From the NCBI RefSeq assembly GCF_042139015.1, contig NZ_JBHIKY010000034.1:1-30258 (forward strand): a stretch of 30,258 nt of DNA, in the 5' to 3' direction. This DNA comes from JBHIKY01 sp042139015 (GTDB lineage: Bacteria; Bacillota; Bacilli; Bacillales; Marinococcaceae). Positions 1 through 7,999 of the stretch are shown here, one piece after another (the stretch's first letter is position 1; every line of letters begins with the position of its first letter). Made by a program: the position numbers and the translations under genes. The notes below the pieces were generated by a model that ran no database searches, was not told the origin of the DNA, and saw nothing but the letters and a program-made list of their open reading frames with translations.

Positions 1-1
1 A

Positions 2-352
2 GATCATCCCCCTCAATTTTCATGGGGTGGTACGTCGATGATAGAAGAACAAGGAGAAGTATTCCCTGCATTCTCAGTGAACACCAGGCATGCCGGGGTT
101 GAGATGTTGGCAAACGCACATCAACATATTCACCAAACTCCGGTTGACTATTCTATGTCTCCTACTGTAACAGATGGGGGATGGTTAGCGGAGGCCGGCA
201 TCCCTACTGTCCTGTACGGCCCGGGCACACTAGATCAGGCACATGCTGTTAATGAGTCGCTTGATCGGAACCAGCTTCTACGGTTCACAAAAACCATGGT
301 CACTTTTTTATATGACTTGTTTCAACATGCTGAGCGAAAAGATGATATGTGA
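2..352 (+). CDS. M20-family deacylase, C-terminal part (YlmB-like)
   Basis: This is the last 116 codons of a metallopeptidase-fold deacylase of the M20/ArgE/DapE family; the reading frame is open to the left edge, so the gene starts outside the window. The family signature GPGTLDQAHAVNE lies near the end, and its His is the usual late zinc ligand. The stop overlaps the GTG start of tenA (GTGA, 349-352), and ykoEDC follows. In bacilli an M20 enzyme beside tenA is YlmB, which deformylates N-formyl-4-amino-5-aminomethyl-2-methylpyrimidine, a thiamine breakdown product. That function is inferred from the neighbours; the sequence alone supports only M20. Acetylornithine deacetylase is the alternative. 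Confidence 0.72.
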   Translation, partial: DHPPQFSWGGTSMIEEQGEVFPAFSVNTRHAGVEMLANAHQHIHQTPVDYSMSPTVTDGGWLAEAGIPTVLYGPGTLDQAHAVNESLDRNQLLRFTKTMVTFLYDLFQHAERKDDM

Positions 353-865
353 AGTTTACCGATCGTCTGTATAATCATGCTAAACCAATATGGGATGCCC
401 ATCTGAACACCCAATTATAAAGGGCATTAAGAATGGAAGTTTAGAGCTTGAAAAATCCAAATTTTTTTGTGGAGGAGGATTACTCTTATATTTAATCGAC
501 TATTGCCGGGTATTTGCGTTAGGAAGCGTGAAGGCAACTCGTTTAGATGCCATGGCCTTGTTTGCTGATTTACTGCATTCTACCCTGAACGAAGAAATGG
601 ACCTGCATCGAAACTATGCTGGAAGACTTGGAATCAGCAAGGACGAATTAGCACCAATCCTTCTTCTACACTTCTAGATTATACAAGCTACATGCTGAAC
701 AAGGCACATCAAGGATCGAAGGCTGAGATAGTAGCAAGTGTGCTTGCCTGTACGTGGAGCAACATCGTTCTCGTGCAGGCACTGAACGAAAATGAGGAGG
801 CGAGTGACCATGTTGGGACATGGCTTACCACAAGAAAATGCGGTTGGAGAAATCGGATCTACTGA
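349..865 (+). pseudogene. tenA: tenA (thiaminase II / aminopyrimidine aminohydrolase), degenerate
   Basis: TenA hydrolyses aminopyrimidine to HMP in thiamine salvage. Three reading frames each carry consecutive TenA segments. From GTG 349 comes KFTDRLYNHAKPIWDAHLN. After a lost base near 403 comes HPIIKGIKNGSLELEKSKFF, then YLIDYCRVFALGSVKATR and LLHSTLNEEMDLHRNYAG. After a shift near 663 comes TLLDYTSYMLNKAHQGSKA and then ACTWSNIVLVQAL, ending at 865. A run of seven Ts near 462 followed by a garbled stretch (FFCGGGLLL) suggests two further compensating indels. The normal C-terminal third is not recognisable. The start overlaps the upstream stop, so it was translationally coupled in the salvage operon. 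A functional product is very unlikely. Confidence 0.88.
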
Positions 866-932
866 ACAGCTGAAACGAAATGAACCTATTTAAAATTAAC
901 TTACATTCACTAGCAAGGGAGATGGAGGAAAG

Positions 933-1511
933 ATGGAAAAAGGGTTAAAGTTGACAGATATTTTAGTAACCATCATCATCGCACTGATATTTGGGGTGAT
1001 TTATAAATTGTGGGGACCGCTATATGGAGTGGTTGCTACATTGGGACTTCATCTGGAGCAGTTGATTTATGGCATGTGGTTCATAGCGGCGGTAGTTGCT
1101 TATTTGATCATACGAAAACCTGGAGTAGCTCTATTGGCAGAGGTTGCTGCTGCCCAGGGTGAATTCTTATTTGGAGGAGAGTGGGGAGTAGCTACTCTCC
1201 TCTTTGGACTTGGGCAGGGACTTGCCGCTGAATTGATTTTCGCAGCGTTCCGTTATAAGCGCTATGATATGGTGATTGCATCTTTAGCAGGTGTCGCAGC
1301 TGCGTTCGCTTCAATCGGTATTGACTTTTATTACGGTTACATTGGGGACTTGGCGCTTTGGAATATGCTGATTTTACTTGGAACAAGAATAGCTGGTGCG
1401 ATTCTGATTTCTGGTATTTTCGCTCATCTTATTGTTCAAGCATTAGAAAAGACAGGTGTTACCAACCTTGTACGTCCAGCTACTAAAGAAGATTATCAGG
1501 CTTTAGATTAG
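933..1511 (+). CDS. ykoE: ECF transporter substrate-binding (S) component, YkoE-like
   Basis: This is a 192-residue, very hydrophobic protein with about five or six membrane segments and a short polar C-terminus. It is the S component that binds the small molecule for an energy-coupling factor (ECF) importer. Residues GGEWGVATLLFGLGQGLAAE and the overall length match YkoE, the thiamine-precursor (hydroxymethylpyrimidine/thiamine) S component of Bacillus. It is directly followed by a double ATPase (gap 13 bases) and a T component, the ykoEDC order. The ATG is preceded by GGAGG (924-928). Upstream deacylase and tenA genes support a pyrimidine moiety of thiamine as the substrate, by inference. 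No riboswitch is visible here; if one controls the operon it lies left of the window. Confidence 0.85.
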   Translation: MEKGLKLTDILVTIIIALIFGVIYKLWGPLYGVVATLGLHLEQLIYGMWFIAAVVAYLIIRKPGVALLAEVAAAQGEFLFGGEWGVATLLFGLGQGLAAELIFAAFRYKRYDMVIASLAGVAAAFASIGIDFYYGYIGDLALWNMLILLGTRIAGAILISGIFAHLIVQALEKTGVTNLVRPATKEDYQALD

Positions 1512-1524
1512 CAGGGGGGTTAAT

Positions 1525-2994
1525 ATGACAACGATCTCTAGTATGACAAACATGCGGTTGAAGTTTCCCGGTGTGGAATGTTTGTTGTTCAAGGATTTCT
1601 CCCTTTCTTTTGACAAGGGAGAAAAGGTATTGATACTTGGACCATCCGGTTCTGGAAAATCGACGATTTTACAAGTCTTGACGGGACTTATCCCTAATGC
1701 GGTGGAAGTACCAATGAAAGCAGATGCCCTAACCATTCCAGAATCCTGGGGATTTTTATTTCAAGATCCAGATTCCCAATTTTGTATGCCCTATGTAGAT
1801 GAGGAAATCGCATTTGTATTAGAAAACCTTCAGATTCCTCGGGAAAAAATGAATCATTATATTGACTATTATCTACAGATAGTGGGATTGGAATTTGCTG
1901 ACACCCATACGAAAATCCAGGAGTTATCCGGGGGGATGAAGCAGCGGCTGGCCATTGCCTCGGTGCTCGCCCTGGAACCCGAGGTGCTATGTTTAGATGA
2001 GCCGACAGCCATGCTGGATCCGGAAGGTACAATGCTTGTTTGGGAGACGATTAAGAACGTAGGAGAAGAGAAGACCGTAGTAATCGTCGAACATAAAATT
2101 GAACAGGTGGTCGATTTTGTCGATCGTGTTATCCTTCTCGATGAAAGTGGGACAATCATTGCCGACGGGTCAAAACAGAAGGTGTTTGATCAACATAATC
2201 ACGTGCTTATCGAACAGGGGATTTGGTACCCCAGCGTTTGGGAGGACTACATTCATGAGAATGGCAGGCATATTCCACCACCAGTAAATTCAGCTAATGC
2301 AAAACTGGCTGTTCATTTATCCGATTTTTCAGCTTTTAGAGGAAAAGTTGCAGCCCTCCATGTGGAGGAGGCTCGTGCTCATCCAGGGGAGTGGATAACG
2401 GTTCTTGGCAAAAACGGGGCAGGAAAAAGTACTCTGTTGCTTGCCATGATGAAATTGATAAAGACCAGAGGCACTTATTACATTCTTGAACAAGATTATA
2501 AGCGGATCAAACATTTGGCTGATTATGTCAGCTTTGTCTTTCAAAACCCTGAATTTCAATTCGTTACGAATTCTGTCTATGAGGAAATCGCATTCAGCCT
2601 TCATTTAGCAAAATGGGAGCAGGAGACTATTTCACAGCGTGTCAACCAGATGCTAAAGATTTATCATTTGGAGGAGCATAAACAAACACACCCTTATCAG
2701 TTATCCATGGGGCAAAAGCGAAGGTTGAGTGTCGCTGCTTCGATTGTGAAAGAACAGCCAATTATTCTTTTGGACGAACCTACCTTCGGCCAAGATGCAA
2801 AAAACACATTTGCAATTTTAGAACAGCTAGAACAGTTGAGGGCTCAAGGGACCACCATTATTATGGTGACCCATGACCTGAATATAGTGAAATACTTTGC
2901 AACGAAAGTCTGGGAGATGAACCACGGGGAACTTGTCAAAGAATTTCCTGCTCCAAACTATATAGAAACATTACATCCAACAGTTACTTCATAG
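1525..2994 (+). CDS. ykoD: ECF transporter double ATPase, YkoD-like
   Basis: This 489-residue protein fuses two ABC ATPase domains, acting as both the A and A' subunits of the ECF module. Domain 1 has Walker A GPSGSGKST (residues 39-47), signature LSGGMKQR (134-141), Walker B VLCLDEPTA (154-162) and the switch His in VIVEH. Domain 2 has Walker A GKNGAGKST (295-303), signature LSMGQKRR, Walker B IILLDEPTFGQD and MVTHD. All catalytic motifs look intact. An AGGGGGG ribosome site lies just before the ATG. The stop is 11 bases from ykoC, so the three genes form one transcription unit. The ATPase pair powers the S-component cycle at the inner face of the membrane. Confidence 0.93.
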   Translation: MTTISSMTNMRLKFPGVECLLFKDFSLSFDKGEKVLILGPSGSGKSTILQVLTGLIPNAVEVPMKADALTIPESWGFLFQDPDSQFCMPYVDEEIAFVLENLQIPREKMNHYIDYYLQIVGLEFADTHTKIQELSGGMKQRLAIASVLALEPEVLCLDEPTAMLDPEGTMLVWETIKNVGEEKTVVIVEHKIEQVVDFVDRVILLDESGTIIADGSKQKVFDQHNHVLIEQGIWYPSVWEDYIHENGRHIPPPVNSANAKLAVHLSDFSAFRGKVAALHVEEARAHPGEWITVLGKNGAGKSTLLLAMMKLIKTRGTYYILEQDYKRIKHLADYVSFVFQNPEFQFVTNSVYEEIAFSLHLAKWEQETISQRVNQMLKIYHLEEHKQTHPYQLSMGQKRRLSVAASIVKEQPIILLDEPTFGQDAKNTFAILEQLEQLRAQGTTIIMVTHDLNIVKYFATKVWEMNHGELVKEFPAPNYIETLHPTVTS

Positions 2995-3005
2995 GGAGGA
3001 AAGCG

Positions 3006-3809
3006 ATGACAATGGACATTTCTTACAATGAAACATGGCTTCATAAAATTAATCCGAGCTTGAAATTACTAATTGTGGTTCTCTTATTCATTCATCTGTT
3101 GATGATTCATAATACTAATATTCTTATCAATAGTATGATAGGAATGCTCGTGCTCTACTTGTTCTTTACCGGTCACCCATGGAAGCGTTTATTGGTGATT
3201 TCTGTTCCGTTTCTCTTAATTTTTCTTACATCGTCCACATCGATGATATTTTTTGGGAAAGGGGAGATCACGTGGGCCAAGTGGGGACTGGTCCATATTA
3301 CCGAAGAGAGTTTTTTCCGGGGATTACATTTAGGCTTTCGCGGGATTATCTTTGCCGTATTAGGAATTGTTTTTGTCCTAACAACTCGGCCTGTGTTTCT
3401 CTTTTATTCCTTAATGCAACAATTAAAGCTGAAACCGAAATATGCCTATAGTTTTATGGCTGCCATACGGTTGATTCCGTTGATGATTGAAGAGATGCAA
3501 ACTTTGCATTATGCCCTGAAAGTCCGCGGTGTTCAAGGGGAAAAAGGGCTAAAAGGATTTTATAACAAACTTAAATCCTATTCGATTCCTCTTCTTTCCC
3601 AAAGTATCAGAAGAGCCTATCGGATTGCGGTGGCCATGGAAGCTAAGCGCTTTTCTACCCACGGAAACCGAACGTATTTCTATCGGTTAGGTTTTTCTAA
3701 ATTTGATGTCATCTTTCTGTGCTATCTTCTAGTAATCATTCCATTATCTTATGTTACAGCTATACACTTTCCCTACTTTACCATCACGGATGTTCGTTAT
3801 GGTGGTTAA
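3006..3809 (+). CDS. ykoC: ECF transporter transmembrane (T) component, YkoC-like
   Basis: This 267-residue T (CbiQ-like) component couples the ATPases to the S component. It has an N-terminal amphipathic start, four or five membrane helices, and the conserved cytoplasmic coupling region with two Ala-Arg-Gly type motifs: ALKVRGVQGEKG near residue 172 and AMEAKRFSTHGNR near residue 217. These contact the grooves of the ATPases. A GGAGGAAAGCG ribosome site precedes the ATG (3006), and ATG 3012 is possible too. It is the last intact gene of the salvage operon; the sequence after it is degraded. Family assignment is secure, and the thiamine-precursor substrate follows from its neighbours. Confidence 0.9.
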   Translation: MTMDISYNETWLHKINPSLKLLIVVLLFIHLLMIHNTNILINSMIGMLVLYLFFTGHPWKRLLVISVPFLLIFLTSSTSMIFFGKGEITWAKWGLVHITEESFFRGLHLGFRGIIFAVLGIVFVLTTRPVFLFYSLMQQLKLKPKYAYSFMAAIRLIPLMIEEMQTLHYALKVRGVQGEKGLKGFYNKLKSYSIPLLSQSIRRAYRIAVAMEAKRFSTHGNRTYFYRLGFSKFDVIFLCYLLVIIPLSYVTAIHFPYFTITDVRYGG

Positions 3810-3884
3810 AAGTGAAGAGGAGGACAATAAATAATAACAACTTTACGATCGGCTTTTTTCATGTTGTTCTCTTATTTTTAAACA

Positions 3885-4088
3885 GGCAGCTCCATTGCTT
3901 TTGTTTCAGGAAATTATGGCGAGATGTCGGCCATTCCAAATTCATTAAGAGCCTTATCAAGTCCCCCGAAGGTCGACACGGCAGTACGACCATGGGAAAT
4001 CATATTTTTACCCTTTCATTTTGCTCGACATAGTTGGGTACAGAGCCACGTAAAAAAACCTCAAGTACCGAAAAGATCTCCAGGATGA
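3885..4088 (+). pseudogene. unidentified gene remnant after ykoC
   Basis: An open stretch of 67 codons has protein-like composition (for example SSIAFVSGNYGEMSAIPNSL and VDTAVRPWEIIFLPFHFARH) but no start codon. A TAA lies directly before it in frame. In another frame just upstream (about 3840-3880) a hydrophobic start TIGFFHVVLLFLN follows a GAGGAGG ribosome site (3816-3822) that has no suitable ATG. This looks like one gene with a lost start and a frameshift, once the next gene of the operon. I do not recognise the family. Between 4089 and the transposon end at 4207 I see nothing. Confidence 0.4.
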
Positions 4089-4206
4089 CAGTTAATAGAC
4101 AGAAGGTGACTCTTAAAACGAATTTTCAACCGCTTAATTCTTAATTCGGCCATTTTGAATAACTGGTGTTTCGAGATATACCGAAAGGAGCCAAACACAC
4201 CTCCTA

Positions 4207-4246
4207 GGGGTAAAGGTAGCATCCGTTAATTTTGCCGCCATTTCTC
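4207..4246. repeat. Tn3 left terminal inverted repeat
   Basis: It begins GGGGTAAAGGTAGCATCCGT and continues through TTTTGCCGCCAT. It pairs with the right end at 11258-11295 with five mismatches in the first 36 positions. It lies 40 bases beyond the tnpA stop, as expected for the tnpA-proximal end of a Tn3-family element. Confidence 0.88.
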
Positions 4247-4285
4247 TCTAAAAATAACTAAACTCGCCTTAAAGACGGGCTTACT

Positions 4286-7243
4286 TCATAGTGACAATCT
4301 TTTATCTAAATCTATCTCAAATCGTCCGTAAGGAGTAATATGGTTATAAATTAATGGAGAAAGTGCACGTAAATCATTAGGAGACATCTTATCAATCCAT
4401 CCGTGATCCTTCATCGTATTTTGGATTTTCAACGTGTTTATATAAACCAAACTGTTCTGAAGAAGTTGAAGAGATAACACAGCAACTTCCTGATCCTCAA
4501 CCTGGTTTTTCTGGAGTTCACCACTGTTTCCAAAGAAGATAAAACCAACTGCTGAATTCCAGTTCTCGACCACGTTTAATCCCTCATTAATCTCTTGTCT
4601 GATTTCTTCGTACATTAAGTAATCACATAAAAAAATAGTTTTGATAGCCTTTCCGAGTTCACTCAATGCTTTATAAACCGGGTGACTCTTGTTTTTGCTA
4701 AACCGTTTCAAAATGGCTTCGGTTTCGGCTGTATTAAACTTTAACGCCGTCGCATACTTCACCATTTGATCATATTGCTGCCGAATAAGACCCCAGTCAA
4801 TCGGCTTTTGCGCCATAACCGGCTGCAAATTCAGATAGGCATCGGTCATTCCATGATGCGGTTTATATAATTTCTGTCGACCAATATTTTTAAAACGAGG
4901 CATAAGCTTGAATCCTAACAGGTGGCAAAAGGCAAATCCGATTTCACTTTGACCGTGTGTATCGACATAGTTACGGTCAACTTCTTTTTCAGTTGCGTGA
5001 TGCAGAAGGCCCTGAATCATCGAAGCCACTTCTGACGATAAGCACGTTTTTAATTGAGAGTGAAAACAGACCGACTGGTTTTCAACGTGCCAATAAATCA
5101 TAACGCCTGTCCCACGATAACGAGGATGCCACTGGCTCATAAGGTTCTGATCCCACGCACCAACCTTTTTGGAATCAGAGGCGCAAGATGTTGTTGCCTG
5201 TCCCCATACATCCTCCACACGTTCTTTGAGAATGGCATTCACCACTTGAACATTGGCTGCCTTTAGGTTTTCGGGATGGATATACTTACGTTTCACATAA
5301 AGCAAGTTATCGTAAGTGACATCAGGATTCCCGGCAGCCATTCGTTTTAACCCCATATTAGTTCCCAATCCATACAAACAAAGAAGCAGGCGCTTTTGAA
5401 TTTCTGATCGATTCAACCGTTCGTATCTTGCTAAACTATGAAAGGCGCCGGTAAAGTCCGTTCGGAGGTCCGTTTCCTTAAACATATCAATCAATTCTAA
5501 TAGCCACCAACGTTTCGCTACCACTTGTTTGAGTTGAATGAGCCGTTCCGGTTCTGGTTGAGGTTCTAGCGGTGAGACAGAAATCCAGCCGTTACGGTAG
5601 TTGCTAATCGAAACTTTTGGATCATTCGGGACCGATTGATTCAATTGCCCCAACTTGTTGTCTAATTCTTTCTGTAACTTGGAGATGATAGAATCAACGT
5701 CCATGGAAAGATCTAGGGCATCATAATACTCCTGACGTTTTTTCTCAAAGTCGGTTGGTAAATCTTCCTCAGGGTCCCGATACCGATCAGCGCCTACTAC
5801 CCAAATTTCCTTACACCGAAGTTTATCTCGCAGGGATTGTAATACGGATATTTCATAATTGATACGATTAACTCTAGAGTTTCCCTTTGTATCTTTTTCT
5901 AGAACTACCTTCATAAACTTCGATGGAACGACTTCATCTATAAGTATATCATCGTCAATTGGAAAATACTTTTGTCTCGTTCCTATGTATTTCTTCACCA
6001 AATCTAGCGCTTTAATCACAGGCTGGTGTTTGGGGTTGTTGGAACGGAACTCTAAAATACTTAATAGGTCTGTAATTGCGGTGCGATAGGAATGACTGTA
6101 AGAACTACGCATTTTGTAATACACTTTTTCTCGATAAACATTCTTATTGTACTTCAGTTCCTTTAATAGATCCTGTGCAGTTTCTTCATTCATCACGGAG
6201 AATAAAATTTCCTTGACCACATTCTCTTGATTGTCTAACATCTCTTCAAGCAAAGTAGCCATGATATTGTTCTTCCCACGAACCCGCTTGATTTCTTTTA
6301 ATAGCTCTCGATCCACTTTCTTTTCTGCTTGTCCGTTGATGTTATGTGTAATAGTCATTAGTAATTCAACCAGTGAATCTGTAATCTCCCGGCAACGGGA
6401 CCAAAAGAATGCAGATAACAAGGTATAGCGAACTTCTGGAGGATGACGGCGCCGTTCATTCGCCTTCTCCGAGATCGCCCGCAACCGATACTTTCGCAAC
6501 ATCTTGGAAGGTATATGACTAAATAGATCATTGGGAAGTTCCAACATTTTTAGGTCTTTCAGCTTTTTGATCTCCCATTCCAGTGTTTTTTTGCTTGCAC
6601 GACCGGGTCCCATGTTTATTTGGCTAAAAGTCAAGTTCTCTTTTTCTTTAGAACGAGTTTCTTCCATGAATTTTTCATCCATATCTGCCCACGCTTCCAT
6701 AGATGCATCCATTCGTTTCTTGGATACCTCAGACAGCCTTCGAACAGTCTTCTCATAAAAGATTTGCTCATGTTGATGAATAGATGATCTGATCATGATG
6801 TATATGGATCTATCTGAAGAAGGTTCAATTTTCTGTTGGCGAAACGTTGTTAACACCTTTTCTTTTAATGATTCCTCATTCTGATTATGATCCAGTACTT
6901 TTTCAACCAACCATTGAGAAATATCCTTAACATCCTGAATTGAATGTTCCCGAAAACCGAAGTGCTGACGAACTTCAGCCCGATGTCTCTCCAAGGTCCG
7001 TCCTCTCCAATCATAATATCTGAATTGATCGGTAGAGACCTGTAGCTGTTTTGCTATAAATTCGATAACAGGTAATGGTATCATCGAAGGGTCCGTAGGG
7101 AAGCGAGCTTCTTGTTGAAAATACTTAAATAGTACAGCAAAGCCGAGCCTGGTTGTATTTCTCTTTTTCTCTACCACTTGTCTCTCTGTTGGAAGGAATA
7201 TAAAATGTTCAACGAGCTCTTCTTCTGTCCATTGATGTTTCAT
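4286..7243 (-). CDS. tnpA: Tn3-family transposase TnpA
   Basis: At 985 residues this is full length for TnpA, which cuts and joins the transposon ends in replicative transposition through a cointegrate. The N-terminal region (about 1-170) is the DUF4158-type domain that binds the inverted repeats. The DDE catalytic residues are visible in the C-terminal half: Asp in WGQATTSCASDSKK (about 687), Asp in RNYVDTHGQSEIGF (about 760) and Glu in NQVEDQEVAV (about 915). The frame is uninterrupted. The start ATG has only a weak, distant GGGG ribosome site, so translation is probably low, as usual for transposases. An inverted repeat (7279-7322) lies just upstream. Confidence 0.96.
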   Translation of the reverse strand: MKHQWTEEELVEHFIFLPTERQVVEKKRNTTRLGFAVLFKYFQQEARFPTDPSMIPLPVIEFIAKQLQVSTDQFRYYDWRGRTLERHRAEVRQHFGFREHSIQDVKDISQWLVEKVLDHNQNEESLKEKVLTTFRQQKIEPSSDRSIYIMIRSSIHQHEQIFYEKTVRRLSEVSKKRMDASMEAWADMDEKFMEETRSKEKENLTFSQINMGPGRASKKTLEWEIKKLKDLKMLELPNDLFSHIPSKMLRKYRLRAISEKANERRRHPPEVRYTLLSAFFWSRCREITDSLVELLMTITHNINGQAEKKVDRELLKEIKRVRGKNNIMATLLEEMLDNQENVVKEILFSVMNEETAQDLLKELKYNKNVYREKVYYKMRSSYSHSYRTAITDLLSILEFRSNNPKHQPVIKALDLVKKYIGTRQKYFPIDDDILIDEVVPSKFMKVVLEKDTKGNSRVNRINYEISVLQSLRDKLRCKEIWVVGADRYRDPEEDLPTDFEKKRQEYYDALDLSMDVDSIISKLQKELDNKLGQLNQSVPNDPKVSISNYRNGWISVSPLEPQPEPERLIQLKQVVAKRWWLLELIDMFKETDLRTDFTGAFHSLARYERLNRSEIQKRLLLCLYGLGTNMGLKRMAAGNPDVTYDNLLYVKRKYIHPENLKAANVQVVNAILKERVEDVWGQATTSCASDSKKVGAWDQNLMSQWHPRYRGTGVMIYWHVENQSVCFHSQLKTCLSSEVASMIQGLLHHATEKEVDRNYVDTHGQSEIGFAFCHLLGFKLMPRFKNIGRQKLYKPHHGMTDAYLNLQPVMAQKPIDWGLIRQQYDQMVKYATALKFNTAETEAILKRFSKNKSHPVYKALSELGKAIKTIFLCDYLMYEEIRQEINEGLNVVENWNSAVGFIFFGNSGELQKNQVEDQEVAVLSLQLLQNSLVYINTLKIQNTMKDHGWIDKMSPNDLRALSPLIYNHITPYGRFEIDLDKRLSL

Positions 7244-7278
7244 CTAAAGTTATCAATCCCCTCAAAAGTATGGAAATT

Positions 7279-7322
7279 GAGGTACAGCCAACTTTTTTGA
7301 GAAAAATTTAGTGCTGTACCTC
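7279..7322. repeat. perfect 10-bp inverted repeat upstream of tnpA
   Basis: GAGGTACAGC (7279-7288) and GCTGTACCTC (7313-7322) are perfect complements 24 bases apart. They lie between the end of the oxidoreductase gene (7448) and the tnpA start (7243). As RNA it would be a hairpin with an A/T-rich loop. It could act as a terminator for the cargo operon, an mRNA block on tnpA, or a protein site. No U-tract follows on the - strand, so terminator function is uncertain. Confidence 0.6.
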
Positions 7323-7447
7323 TCCTTCATGTAACTTCTTCGCTCGTACAAACAAGACTCTCCTTTTCCCATAGCAACGCAACCGGTTACCTTTTATATA
7401 ATTGAACGGAAGCTACCGACTTCATCACTGATTGGAAATAGAAAAGA

Positions 7448-7999
7448 TCAGCTGAATTTTGACTTTTTACCATTGATATATTTTCTTGTTATATAATTTT
7501 TGTATTCTAAGGCATCCTTTTTTAAATCGTCATAACGCATGTTTCCTACGCCATGTCGCACAAATATAGGGAGATAAATACCTTTAATTTTATTGACTGT
7601 CGTCTCGAATGGAAAGGTAAGTTCTTCTATTGTATGGTTATTTAAGCCAGAGTTCTTATAATGGTCTTCAGGGGAAAATGTTGAAACGGCTAAACCAAAT
7701 TCTTTGTCTTTTAATTTATTTCCGTTTCTTCCATATGCCCAACCCTTCGTCAAAACGAAATCAAACCATTTCTTTAATAATGGTGGTGAACTATACCAAT
7801 ACATAGGAAATTGGAAGATAATTCGATTATGGGTTTTCAATAGTTCCTGCTCTTCTTCAACATTTATTTCTTCATTCGGATACCTTTTATAAAGTTCATG
7901 AATCGTAACGCTGTTATCTGTTTCCAGTTCATGTTTCCGAGCCTTATTGACTCGTGATTGTTCAATATTTGGATGCACTATGATAACTAATATTTTCAT
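7448..7999 (-). CDS. flavodoxin-fold NAD(P)H oxidoreductase (MdaB/YwrO/KefF-like)
   Basis: This 183-residue protein belongs to the NAD(P)H:quinone reductase family of FMN/FAD flavodoxin-like enzymes, which reduce quinones or related electrophiles by two electrons in the cytosol. Visible marks are the N-terminal strand MKILVIIVHPNIEQSRVNKA, the strand RIIFQFPMYWYSSPPLLKKW that shapes the flavin site, and KGWAYG. Its ATG overlaps the exporter stop (ATGA, 7996-7999), so the two are translationally coupled. It is A/T-rich (row 7681-7740 has 20 G/C of 60), unlike the exporter. The pairing suggests detoxification of a redox-active or quinone-like compound, with export by the MFS protein; the substrate is not determined. 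Confidence 0.85.
   Translation of the reverse strand: MKILVIIVHPNIEQSRVNKARKHELETDNSVTIHELYKRYPNEEINVEEEQELLKTHNRIIFQFPMYWYSSPPLLKKWFDFVLTKGWAYGRNGNKLKDKEFGLAVSTFSPEDHYKNSGLNNHTIEELTFPFETTVNKIKGIYLPIFVRHGVGNMRYDDLKKDALEYKNYITRKYINGKKSKFS

Noticed and set aside
1..932. TPP riboswitch for the thiamine salvage operon
   Set aside because: No THI-box sequence is visible; the operon starts left of the window, so it cannot be judged here.
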